Source: Pedobacter steynii
GTDB taxonomy: Bacteria > Bacteroidota > Bacteroidia > Sphingobacteriales > Sphingobacteriaceae
NCBI RefSeq assembly: GCF_001721645.1
Contig: NZ_CP017141.1
Location: 3,286,001 to 3,350,000, forward strand
Length of the DNA: 64,000 nucleotides
Reading direction: 5' to 3'
Below are positions 57,365 through 64,000 of the stretch, piece by piece. The number at the start of each line of letters is the position of its first letter. Position 1 is the stretch's first letter. The translations under genes and the position numbers were made by a program. The notes beneath the pieces are model-generated. The model had not been told where the DNA came from and did no database searches. It saw only the letters and a list, made by a program, of their open reading frames with translations.

Positions 57365-58129
57365 ATGAAACTGAAACTGCTGCTTCCTTTGATGTGCTGG
57401 TTTGCTGTTACGACAGTGAAAGCTCAGAATTGGGGCGGAGGTATTGATGATAACAATCTGCATTTTGGATTTACTTTTCAGTACGTTTCTTCAGAATATA
57501 AGATTTTAAAAACAAAGGACTGGAAAACGATTGATGCGGGATTTGAGGCAGGTATTCCATCTAATTACCCTCGGGGGCTTAGTTCTATTTCGTCTAAGCC
57601 ATCTTCCGGCTTCGGGATTGGGTTTGTTGTAAATCAGAAAGTACATGATAATGTAGACATTCGCTTAACACCGATACTGGTTTTTAATGACCGCCTTTTA
57701 AATTATCGTTTTGAAGAAGCTTTCGGAAACAGCAACTCCGGACAAGTAGCTCAAGATGTGCAGAAAAAGTTGGAAACCACCGTGGTAGAGTTTCCAGTGA
57801 GCCTTAAAATCAAATCCAATAGAAGGAACAATTTCAGGGCATACATGATGGGCGGAGTTAAGTTTACAGCCGACATTTCTTCCAAGAAAAAGACCAATAA
57901 TGAACCACTGTCGGAGATGGATAAGTTTGTAAACAACCGCCGGAACTTTCTTTCCTATGAAGCCGGGCTGGGGATGGACTTGTATTTCGAGTATTTCAAA
58001 ATGTCGCCGGAGATCAAATTGTCTTATTCCTTTGAGAGTTTGAAGAAAAATGAAGCACCACATGTGTTTTCTACACCGATTGATAAGTTAATGTTACGAC
58101 ATGTGACATTCAGTTTATTTTTCGAATGA
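57365..58129 (+). CDS. porT: PorT family outer-membrane protein (type IX secretion)
   Basis: A 254-residue outer-membrane beta-barrel-type protein. A signal peptide (1-20, ending VKAQ) is followed by alternating strands such as DDNNLHFGFTFQYVSSEY and PSSGFGIGFVVNQKV, and a C-terminal strand HVTFSLFFE. PorT (SprT) is a type IX secretion component in Porphyromonas and Flavobacterium. The position directly after ubiE supports the assignment. Confidence 0.85.
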   Translation: MKLKLLLPLMCWFAVTTVKAQNWGGGIDDNNLHFGFTFQYVSSEYKILKTKDWKTIDAGFEAGIPSNYPRGLSSISSKPSSGFGIGFVVNQKVHDNVDIRLTPILVFNDRLLNYRFEEAFGNSNSGQVAQDVQKKLETTVVEFPVSLKIKSNRRNNFRAYMMGGVKFTADISSKKKTNNEPLSEMDKFVNNRRNFLSYEAGLGMDLYFEYFKMSPEIKLSYSFESLKKNEAPHVFSTPIDKLMLRHVTFSLFFE

Positions 58130-58149
58130 GCTGACTGGAAAAAAAGTTT

Positions 58150-58157
58150 TAGTTTTG
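58150..58157 (+). promoter_or_regulatory. TAnnTTTG -7 box, SDR gene
   Basis: TAGTTTTG lies 71 bp before the SDR ATG at 58229. No clear -33 element. Confidence 0.35.
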
Positions 58158-58228
58158 TTAGGACATTGCCATCATCAACAGGTCGGGGATATTTTTAAAC
58201 AGACCGTTAAAGAATAATTATATACTAA

Positions 58229-58984
58229 ATGAAAACTGCATTAATTACAGGAGCAACTTCAGGAATTGGAGAAGCCTGCGCAGATTTATTTGCTGCACAA
58301 GGTTATCACTTAATTTTGGTTGCAAGAAGAGAGAATTTGCTAAAAGACGTTGCTAAACGTCTGGAAGATAAATACGCTATAGAAACAAAAGCGATTGTTG
58401 CTGATGTCAGGGTTCATGATGATCTTTCTTATGGATTGGAGACTTTACCTGCCCAATGGAAACAGGTGGATGTACTCATTAATAACGCCGGGCTGAGTCA
58501 GGGTTTAGATCCTATAGATAAAGGCAGCGTTACCGACTGGGATACGATGATTGATACTAATGTTAAAGGCTTGCTTTATGTGACTAAGATTGTCTCCAAC
58601 TGGATGATCAGCCGGAAGTCCGGTCATATCATCAATATTGGTTCTATCGCCGGGCAGGAGGTTTATCCCAATGGAAATGTTTACTGTGCAACAAAGCATG
58701 CAGTGGATGCCCTGAATAAAGGTATGCGCATAGATCTTTTGCCTCATGGTATAAAAGTGACTGCCATCAATCCCGGAATGGTAGAAACAGAATTCTCTAA
58801 AGTCCGTTTTAAGGGTGATGAAGGAAGGGCGAAGAAAGTGTATGATGGCTTAGAGCCACTGGTAGCCAATGATATCGCTGAAGCCATCTGGTTTGTGGTC
58901 AGCAGACCGGCACATGTCAACATTAACGATATGCTGATCATGCCTACAGCTCAGGCTACGGGAGCCATCATTAAAAGAAATTAA
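58229..58984 (+). CDS. Short-chain dehydrogenase/reductase, YdfG-like
   Basis: A 251-residue classical SDR using NAD(P). The cofactor motif TGATSGIG is at 7-14, NNAG near 85-88, and the catalytic S139, Y152 and K156 are intact. The Arg-rich stretch ARRE after strand 2 suggests NADPH preference. It resembles YdfG-type enzymes acting on 3-hydroxy acids such as L-allo-threonine or 3-hydroxypropionate; the true substrate is unknown. A YqeY-like gene follows after 21 bp. Confidence 0.9.
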   Translation: MKTALITGATSGIGEACADLFAAQGYHLILVARRENLLKDVAKRLEDKYAIETKAIVADVRVHDDLSYGLETLPAQWKQVDVLINNAGLSQGLDPIDKGSVTDWDTMIDTNVKGLLYVTKIVSNWMISRKSGHIINIGSIAGQEVYPNGNVYCATKHAVDALNKGMRIDLLPHGIKVTAINPGMVETEFSKVRFKGDEGRAKKVYDGLEPLVANDIAEAIWFVVSRPAHVNINDMLIMPTAQATGAIIKRN

Positions 58985-59005
58985 AAGATTTAACTGAAAC
59001 AGAAT

Positions 59006-59452
59006 ATGATATCAACTACAATAGATCAGGAAATTAAAAAAGCGATGCTGGCTAAAGATCAGGCGCAGTTAAGGGGTTTAAGAGCAATTAAAGCAGCATT
59101 ATTACTGGCGAAGACAGAAAAAGGATCAAGTGAAGAGATTACTGAAGAAACGGAATCCAGAATCCTGCAAAAGCTGGTAAAACAACGTAGGGAATCTGCA
59201 GATATCTATAAACAGCAGGGGCGCGAAGACCTGAGCATCATTGAAGAAGAAGAAATCGAGGTGATCAGTAGTTTTATGCCAAAGCAATTGGATCAGGCAG
59301 AAATTGAAAGTATTATTGCTCAGATCATCAAAGATTCCGGTGCCGCATCGGTGAAAGAAATGGGTAAAGTAATGGGGCTTGCGAACAAGGAACTTGCGGG
59401 TAAAGCGGACGGAAAACTGATTGCGGAGATCGTGAAAGCGCAATTGGCATAG
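59006..59452 (+). CDS. GatB/YqeY domain-containing protein
   Basis: A 148-residue helical protein matching the YqeY family, which is the tRNA-binding tail of the GatB amidotransferase subunit as a free protein. SEEITEETESRILQKLVKQRRES and SSFMPKQLDQAEIE are family hallmarks, and the end KADGKLIAEIVKAQL is typical. Its role is not settled; an aid to tRNA amidation is the usual suggestion. Confidence 0.92.
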   Translation: MISTTIDQEIKKAMLAKDQAQLRGLRAIKAALLLAKTEKGSSEEITEETESRILQKLVKQRRESADIYKQQGREDLSIIEEEEIEVISSFMPKQLDQAEIESIIAQIIKDSGAASVKEMGKVMGLANKELAGKADGKLIAEIVKAQLA

Positions 59453-59567
59453 AATATGCTTGAAAATTTATGTGTTTAAACCTTTTTTCGAAAAATTAAT
59501 GTTTTAAATTACATTAAATTTAATTTACTCCACTAACTTAGTAGCATTACCTTACTTAACACAAAAT

Positions 59568-60332
59568 ATGAAATACGAAGTAATAGACGAAGACGGGTTT
59601 AAATATATTGAGGCTGGAAAAGGAGAACCCCTGGTATTACTTCATGGTTTGATGGGAGAGTTGAGCAATTGGGAACCGGTAATTGATCATTTTAAAGCTA
59701 ATTATCATGTTATGGTACCCATTTTACCAATTTATGAACTCCCTATACTTACATTAGGTGTAAAGAGTTTATCAAAATATATAAACAGATTTTTAAAACA
59801 TAAGAAACTAAATCAGGTTGTTTTAATCGGTAATTCATTGGGAGGACATGTAGGTCTTGTATTTACTACTTCCCATCAGGAAAATGTTAAAGCCCTGGTA
59901 TTAACAGGAAGTTCCGGCCTTTATGAAAACGCTTTTGGCGGTTCATTTCCAAGAAGAGAGAGTTATGATTATATTAGGGAAAAGGTAGCGTTTACTTTTT
60001 ATGACCCGGCAATTGCTACCAAGGAGTTGGTAGATGAAGTATATAAAAGTGTGAATGACCGCTCCAGGGTAATCAGGATCCTGGCCTTAGCCAAGTCGGC
60101 TATCCGCCACAATATGTCGAAAGACCTGTCCAGAATTACCATCCCGGTGTCTTTAATCTGGGGAAAACAGGATAAGGTAACCCCTCCTGAGGTGGCGGAA
60201 GAATTTCACGAGTTGTTGCCCAACTCAGAGTTGAATTGGGTTGATAAATGTGGACATGCACCGATGATGGAGCGTCCGGAAGTGTTTAATGAATACCTGG
60301 AGAAATTTTTAAATAGAATATTACTTAAATAA
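59568..60332 (+). CDS. Alpha/beta hydrolase
   Basis: A 254-residue cytoplasmic alpha/beta hydrolase. The oxyanion HG pair is in LVLLHGLMGELSNW (23-36). The nucleophile S90 lies in LIGNSLGGH, the acid Asp in WGKQDKVTPP, and the His in DKCGHAPMMERP. The substrate is unknown. Its stop codon overlaps the start of the CBS-protein gene by one base (TAATG), so the two are translationally coupled, and it heads the run leading to nadK, porG, uppS and bamA. Confidence 0.9.
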   Translation: MKYEVIDEDGFKYIEAGKGEPLVLLHGLMGELSNWEPVIDHFKANYHVMVPILPIYELPILTLGVKSLSKYINRFLKHKKLNQVVLIGNSLGGHVGLVFTTSHQENVKALVLTGSSGLYENAFGGSFPRRESYDYIREKVAFTFYDPAIATKELVDEVYKSVNDRSRVIRILALAKSAIRHNMSKDLSRITIPVSLIWGKQDKVTPPEVAEEFHELLPNSELNWVDKCGHAPMMERPEVFNEYLEKFLNRILLK

Positions 60333-60994
60333 TGTTTGCATCTGAACTCATATCAAATTCAATTCCCCCGCTAAAGACTTCGGACTCGGTTCAGAAGGCT
60401 TTGGAGCGGATGACTGAGTTCAAATTATACCATTTACCCATTGTAAATGAGACCCAGTTTCTGGGGCTGCTGGCCGAAGAAGAACTGATTGAAGTAAGGG
60501 ATACAGAACAGGCAATCGGCAGTTTGCCTTTGTCTATTTTAAACCCTTTTGTGTATGAAGATGCGCATATCTATGACATCATCAGGCTTTTTCATCAATT
60601 ACACTTATCGGTAGTTCCAGTGCTGGATTATAAAAAGAACTATTTAGGATTAATTTCTATAAATAATTTATTGGAATATACCGCCGACATTTACGCGGTA
60701 AAAGAGCCGGGAGGGATTATTGTACTGGAAATCAGTAACCGGAATAATTCTCTTTCTCACATGGCACAGATTGTGGAAGCCGATAATGCGCAGATCCTTT
60801 CTTCTTATGTGCAGTCTTTTCCTGATTCTACAAAATTAGAAGTTACCTTAAAAATCAATAAAACTGAGTTGTCGGGAATTATCGCCTCTTTTGAGCGGTA
60901 CAATTACCAGGTAAAAGCTGTGTTTAACAGCACCATTTCAGATAATGGTACCGAAGACAGATATAATTCATTTATGAATTATTTAAACGTATAA
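60332..60994 (+). CDS. CBS-pair protein with ACT-like C-terminal domain
   Basis: A 220-residue protein. Two CBS motifs occupy about residues 5-130 (YHLPIVNETQFLGLLAEEEL and SVVPVLDYKKNYLGLISINNLL), a module that usually binds adenine nucleotides. An ACT-like domain follows (GGIIVLEISNRNNSLSHMA to YQVKAVFNS, about 138-207), giving the AcuB-like layout. It overlaps the hydrolase stop by 1 bp and lies 9 bp before nadK, so regulation by nucleotide or NAD state is an attractive inference. Confidence 0.88.
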   Translation: MFASELISNSIPPLKTSDSVQKALERMTEFKLYHLPIVNETQFLGLLAEEELIEVRDTEQAIGSLPLSILNPFVYEDAHIYDIIRLFHQLHLSVVPVLDYKKNYLGLISINNLLEYTADIYAVKEPGGIIVLEISNRNNSLSHMAQIVEADNAQILSSYVQSFPDSTKLEVTLKINKTELSGIIASFERYNYQVKAVFNSTISDNGTEDRYNSFMNYLNV

Positions 60995-61003
60995 AACCCA
61001 TAA

Positions 61004-61885
61004 ATGAGAACTGCAATTTACGGTAGAGAGTTCAATAATAGCGTTTTACCATATGTACAGGAAGTATTCAATGTTCTGGGCGAGTCAAAAGCGCCCATTC
61101 TTGTTTCCAAAGATTACCTTGACTTTATAAAAGATAAAATTAAACTGCCTGAGGGCATTGTTGTTTTTAATAACCATACTGAATTGGTTGGTCAGGCAGA
61201 TGTGCTGATCAGCTTAGGGGGGGATGGTACTTTGCTGGATACTTTGTCGCTGATCCGTGATTCGGGTATCCCGGTGATTGGAATCAACTTCGGTCGACTT
61301 GGTTTTTTGGCGAGTATCAATAAAGATGAAATCCGTATTGCCATTGAAGCACTACGTAATAAAGAATACTCCCTGGATAAAAGGACTTTACTTAGTCTGG
61401 AGTCAAAATTTGACTTATTTGGAGAGGAAAATTTTGCTTTAAATGACATCACTATTCATAGAAGAGATAAGTCAGCGATGATGATTATCCATGCTTATAT
61501 GAACAATGAATTTGTGAATTCTTATTGGGCAGACGGGTTGATTATTGCTACGCCTACGGGCTCGACGGCTTATTCCCTAAGCTGCGGTGGTCCGATCATT
61601 TATCCGAGTTCACAAAATTTTGTGATCACTCCGATTGCGCCGCATAACCTGAATGTAAGACCTGTGATCATTCCGGATGATGTCTCTCTAACTTTTGAGG
61701 TGGAAGCCAGAAGTGCAAAATTCCTGGTTTCCTGTGATTCGAGAACAGAAACAGTAGACCGTTCTGTAAAACTTACCCTGAATAAAGCAGCATTTCATGT
61801 AAATCTGATCAGGCTGAACAATGAAAGTTACCTGACTACGTTAAGAAATAAATTACTTTGGGGTATTGATACCCGTAACTATTAA
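61004..61885 (+). CDS. nadK: NAD kinase
   Basis: This enzyme phosphorylates NAD to NADP. The 293 residues carry the GGDGT motif at 72-76 and the conserved ATPTGSTAYSLSCGGPI segment near residue 185. The C-terminal strand-rich domain continues through VRPVIIPDD. The next gene, porG, begins one base after the stop, indicating a shared transcript. Confidence 0.96.
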   Translation: MRTAIYGREFNNSVLPYVQEVFNVLGESKAPILVSKDYLDFIKDKIKLPEGIVVFNNHTELVGQADVLISLGGDGTLLDTLSLIRDSGIPVIGINFGRLGFLASINKDEIRIAIEALRNKEYSLDKRTLLSLESKFDLFGEENFALNDITIHRRDKSAMMIIHAYMNNEFVNSYWADGLIIATPTGSTAYSLSCGGPIIYPSSQNFVITPIAPHNLNVRPVIIPDDVSLTFEVEARSAKFLVSCDSRTETVDRSVKLTLNKAAFHVNLIRLNNESYLTTLRNKLLWGIDTRNY

Positions 61886-61886
61886 G

Positions 61887-62708
61887 ATGCGATACGGAAC
61901 CTGGATTTTCTGTTCTCTTGCCATCTCTTTCATTGGATTTAATGCTAACGCTCAGGTTATGGAGCTTGGTGTGGTCGGTGGGGGTGCCGGGTATATGGGA
62001 GATCTGAATCAGACAAAACCTTTGAAAATCAGTGGAATGTCTGCCGGGGCGTATGTAAAAATGAACCTTGACCCTTACTGGGCACTGGGTTTTCACTATA
62101 ATTTTGGTAAGATCAAAGCAAATGACCTGAATTCAGAAAATGAGCAATTTAGGGATAGAGGACTTAATTTTAAGACCTCCCTGAATGAAATCAGTCTGCA
62201 GGTGGATTTTAATTTCTTTGAGTATTTTGCCGGCGGTGGTACCAAAAAATTCACGCCTTATATATTTACCGGGATAGGAGGGGTGTTTTTTAGCCCGAAG
62301 GGATATTATCCGCACGTTCCTGAGTTGGGTGATAAAGAATATAATCTTAGATTTTACAGAACAGAGGGACAAACCGAACCTTATAAGAACTACGCGCTTA
62401 CGGTCCCTTATGGGGTCGGGTTCAAAGTGAGGTTGAAAGAGAATTGGGGCTTGTTTTCTCAGATCGGATACAGAACCATATTTACAGATTACCTGGATGA
62501 CGTGAGCGGGAGGTATCCTGACGATAACAAGCTGCCCGCTGACGGACTGACAGGAATCAAACTTTCCAACCCCAATACCGCATCCTCATTATCAGGGACT
62601 GGACTTCCGGGGATTCAAAGGGGCGATTTTAGAAAAAGAGATACCTATATGTTTGTAGGTATTGGCATATCTTATACCTTTGTGTCCCAAAAATGTTATA
62701 CATTTTAA
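61887..62708 (+). CDS. porG: PorG-like outer-membrane protein (DUF6089)
   Basis: A 273-residue exported beta-barrel-type protein. A signal peptide (1-22, ending NANAQ) precedes MELGVVGGGAGYMGDLNQ and repeated strands (FTPYIFTGIGGVFFSP, LFSQIGYRTIFTDYLDDV, YMFVGIGISYTF). It matches the DUF6089/PorG family of type IX secretion. The neighbours uppS and bamA occur in the same order beside porG in Porphyromonas, to my knowledge. The ATG at 61887 is used; an in-frame TTG at 61866 would overlap nadK. Confidence 0.8.
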   Translation: MRYGTWIFCSLAISFIGFNANAQVMELGVVGGGAGYMGDLNQTKPLKISGMSAGAYVKMNLDPYWALGFHYNFGKIKANDLNSENEQFRDRGLNFKTSLNEISLQVDFNFFEYFAGGGTKKFTPYIFTGIGGVFFSPKGYYPHVPELGDKEYNLRFYRTEGQTEPYKNYALTVPYGVGFKVRLKENWGLFSQIGYRTIFTDYLDDVSGRYPDDNKLPADGLTGIKLSNPNTASSLSGTGLPGIQRGDFRKRDTYMFVGIGISYTFVSQKCYTF

Positions 62709-62726
62709 GCATATTTGCAATTATAA

Positions 62727-63467
62727 ATGGGATTTAAAGAACAAATTGACGTTACACGCCTGCCTGAGCACATCGCAATCATCATGGATGGAAATGGGAG
62801 ATGGGCAAAAAATCAAGGCAAATTCAGGCATTTTGGCCATGAAAGCGGGGTGTTATCTGTAAAAGATATCGTAGAAGGCTGTGCAGATATAGGGATTAAA
62901 TACCTGACTGTTTATGCATTTTCTACAGAAAACTGGAATAGGCCCATAGAAGAAGTAAATGCTTTAATGGAATTGCTGATCTCTACCATTAATCAGGAAA
63001 CAGCAACACTTAACAAGAATAACATCAGACTTAACGCCATCGGAGATATTTCATCTCTTCCACAAAAATGTATTGACGACCTGAAAAGTGCCATGGAGAA
63101 TACTGCGAAAAATACGCGTTGCACCCTGACACTTGCTTTGAGCTATAGCGCAAAATGGGAAATCATTGAGGCCGCTAAGAAATTGGCTCAAAAAGTTAAA
63201 GACCAGGAAATTAATATTGACGAAATCAATGAAAGTACTTTTTCAGCTCAGCTGACAACCACCGATATTCCGGATCCTGAACTTATGATCAGGACAAGCG
63301 GGGAACATAGGGTCAGCAATTTTCTGTTGTGGCAGATGGCATATACCGAACTGTATTTTACCGATACTTTGTGGCCCGACTTTAGAAGAGAAGACCTTTT
63401 TGAAGCAATTGTAGACTACCAAAAGCGCGAACGCCGCTTCGGTAAAATTAGTGAACAATTGAACTAA
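62727..63467 (+). CDS. uppS: Isoprenyl transferase (undecaprenyl diphosphate synthase)
   Basis: A cis-prenyltransferase making the C55 carrier lipid for cell-wall and surface glycans. The 246 residues have the catalytic D21 in IIMDGNGRWAKNQG, HFGHESG, LTVYAFSTENWNRP, and the IPP-binding ELMIRTSGEHRVSNFLLWQ. All catalytic residues seen in the family are present. It lies 18 bp after porG and 62 bp before bamA. Confidence 0.96.
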   Translation: MGFKEQIDVTRLPEHIAIIMDGNGRWAKNQGKFRHFGHESGVLSVKDIVEGCADIGIKYLTVYAFSTENWNRPIEEVNALMELLISTINQETATLNKNNIRLNAIGDISSLPQKCIDDLKSAMENTAKNTRCTLTLALSYSAKWEIIEAAKKLAQKVKDQEINIDEINESTFSAQLTTTDIPDPELMIRTSGEHRVSNFLLWQMAYTELYFTDTLWPDFRREDLFEAIVDYQKRERRFGKISEQLN

Positions 63468-63529
63468 TTTTACTTTTAACACTTTTTAACATGTGTTTAA
63501 ATTAACTTAGCATCGATTTTTAGATTTAA

Positions 63530-64000
63530 ATGAAAAGAATATATCAACTTATATTGTTGTTATTGATTGGTTTACCATCAATGGCACAGATCCGTCCCCA
63601 GTCCAATCCTGCAACTCCTACCTTAAAAGTTAATGGCCTGGATCTGGATTATTTTAATCCCAAAGAGTATACCATCGCTGATGTGACGCTCACCGGAGCG
63701 AAGTTTTTAGACAAAGATGTCATCATCACCCTTTCAAAACTGATCAAAGGAGAGCGTATTGTTCTTCCTGGTGAGGCAACTGCCAATGCCATTAAAATTC
63801 TTTGGGAACAAGGTTTGTTTGATGATGTTCAGCTGGACATTGTTAAAATTGACGGAGATTCTGTTTATTTTGATATAGAAGTTGTAGAGCGTCCCCGTTT
63901 GAGTTCGTTTGACATTCAGGGGGTTAGCAAATCCCAGAAAACAGATATTCTTGAAAAGTTGAATGCTAAAGCAACCAAGACGATTATCAATGATAACCTG
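63530..64000 (+). CDS. bamA: Outer-membrane assembly factor BamA, 3'-truncated by window edge
   Basis: The first 157 codons are present. A signal peptide (1-19, ending PSMAQ) is followed by an Asn/Pro linker and the first POTRA domain (IADVTLTGAKFLDKDVI, LWEQGLFDDVQLDI, VYFDIEVVERPRLSSFDIQG), then the start of a second. BamA inserts beta-barrels into the outer membrane. The frame continues past base 64000. The ATG at 63530 has a good signal peptide and no nearer alternative. Confidence 0.9.
   Translation, partial: MKRIYQLILLLLIGLPSMAQIRPQSNPATPTLKVNGLDLDYFNPKEYTIADVTLTGAKFLDKDVIITLSKLIKGERIVLPGEATANAIKILWEQGLFDDVQLDIVKIDGDSVYFDIEVVERPRLSSFDIQGVSKSQKTDILEKLNAKATKTIINDNL

Overview
The window is one contiguous chromosomal stretch from a Bacteroidota bacterium. 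It is most likely a member of the Sphingobacteriaceae (Pedobacter-like), although the genus is inferred from gene content and was not tested. Supporting signs are TonB-dependent receptor architecture with an N-terminal carboxypeptidase-regulatory-like domain, type IX secretion genes (porT, porG and a protein with a type A sorting domain), repeated TAnnTTTG promoter boxes, little Shine-Dalgarno signal, and a DnaE that carries its own exonuclease domain. No phage, insertion sequence, CRISPR array or rRNA was seen. The DNA is dense, ordinary core genome.

Layout. 1-12.4 kb: the translation/transcription supercluster tuf (5' truncated), tRNA-Trp, secE, nusG, rplK, rplA, rplJ, rplL, rpoB, rpoC, all on + and ending in a strong terminator. 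12.5-20.8 kb: a mostly minus-strand block in which dapD, a glycosyltransferase, a Sua5-type t6A synthase, the CCA-adding enzyme, a pRiA4b ORF-3-like protein and miaA are closely packed, followed by an S4 RNA-binding protein (+), an EcsC-like protein, a nucleobase deaminase and a lipidated Skp-like protein. 21-31 kb: gyrB, a retropepsin-like protein, mdh, a lipocalin, the exonuclease-fused dnaE, trxA and a DUF58 protein. 31-36 kb: a class III aminotransferase, an ECF sigma factor with a repeat-bearing membrane protein and a Spy-like sensor, and a split transketolase. 36-48 kb: a fucose-permease-like transporter, a hybrid histidine kinase, Bcp, an M23 peptidase, an FAH-family hydrolase, a tiny type IX cargo protein, kup, a LytS/LytTR two-component pair, and a membrane protein with a DUF1223 protein. 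48.1-48.6 kb: a gene-free stretch with several adjacent stem-loops. 48.6-64 kb: an APC permease with large soluble loops, an M3 peptidase, a TonB receptor with palindromes in front, UbiA/EngB and divergent UbiE-PorT, SDR, YqeY, and a run of hydrolase, CBS/ACT protein, nadK, porG, uppS and bamA (truncated by the window end).

How parts work together. The first cluster supplies elongation factor, secretion, ribosome-stalk and RNA polymerase subunits. It has notable RNA structure in the rplL-rpoB and rpoB-rpoC spacers. The dapD-miaA block groups three tRNA maturation enzymes (t6A37, i6A37, CCA end) around a protein of unknown role. The sigma/anti-sigma-like/Spy-like trio looks like an envelope-sensing circuit. 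PorT, PorG, UppS, BamA and the Skp-like lipoprotein all serve the outer envelope.

The best candidates for something new are the 32-residue-periodic anti-sigma-like protein and its operon, the structured intergenic element at 48.37-48.57 kb, the nested inverted repeats between rpoB and rpoC, and the pRiA4b-type protein inside the tRNA maturation cluster.
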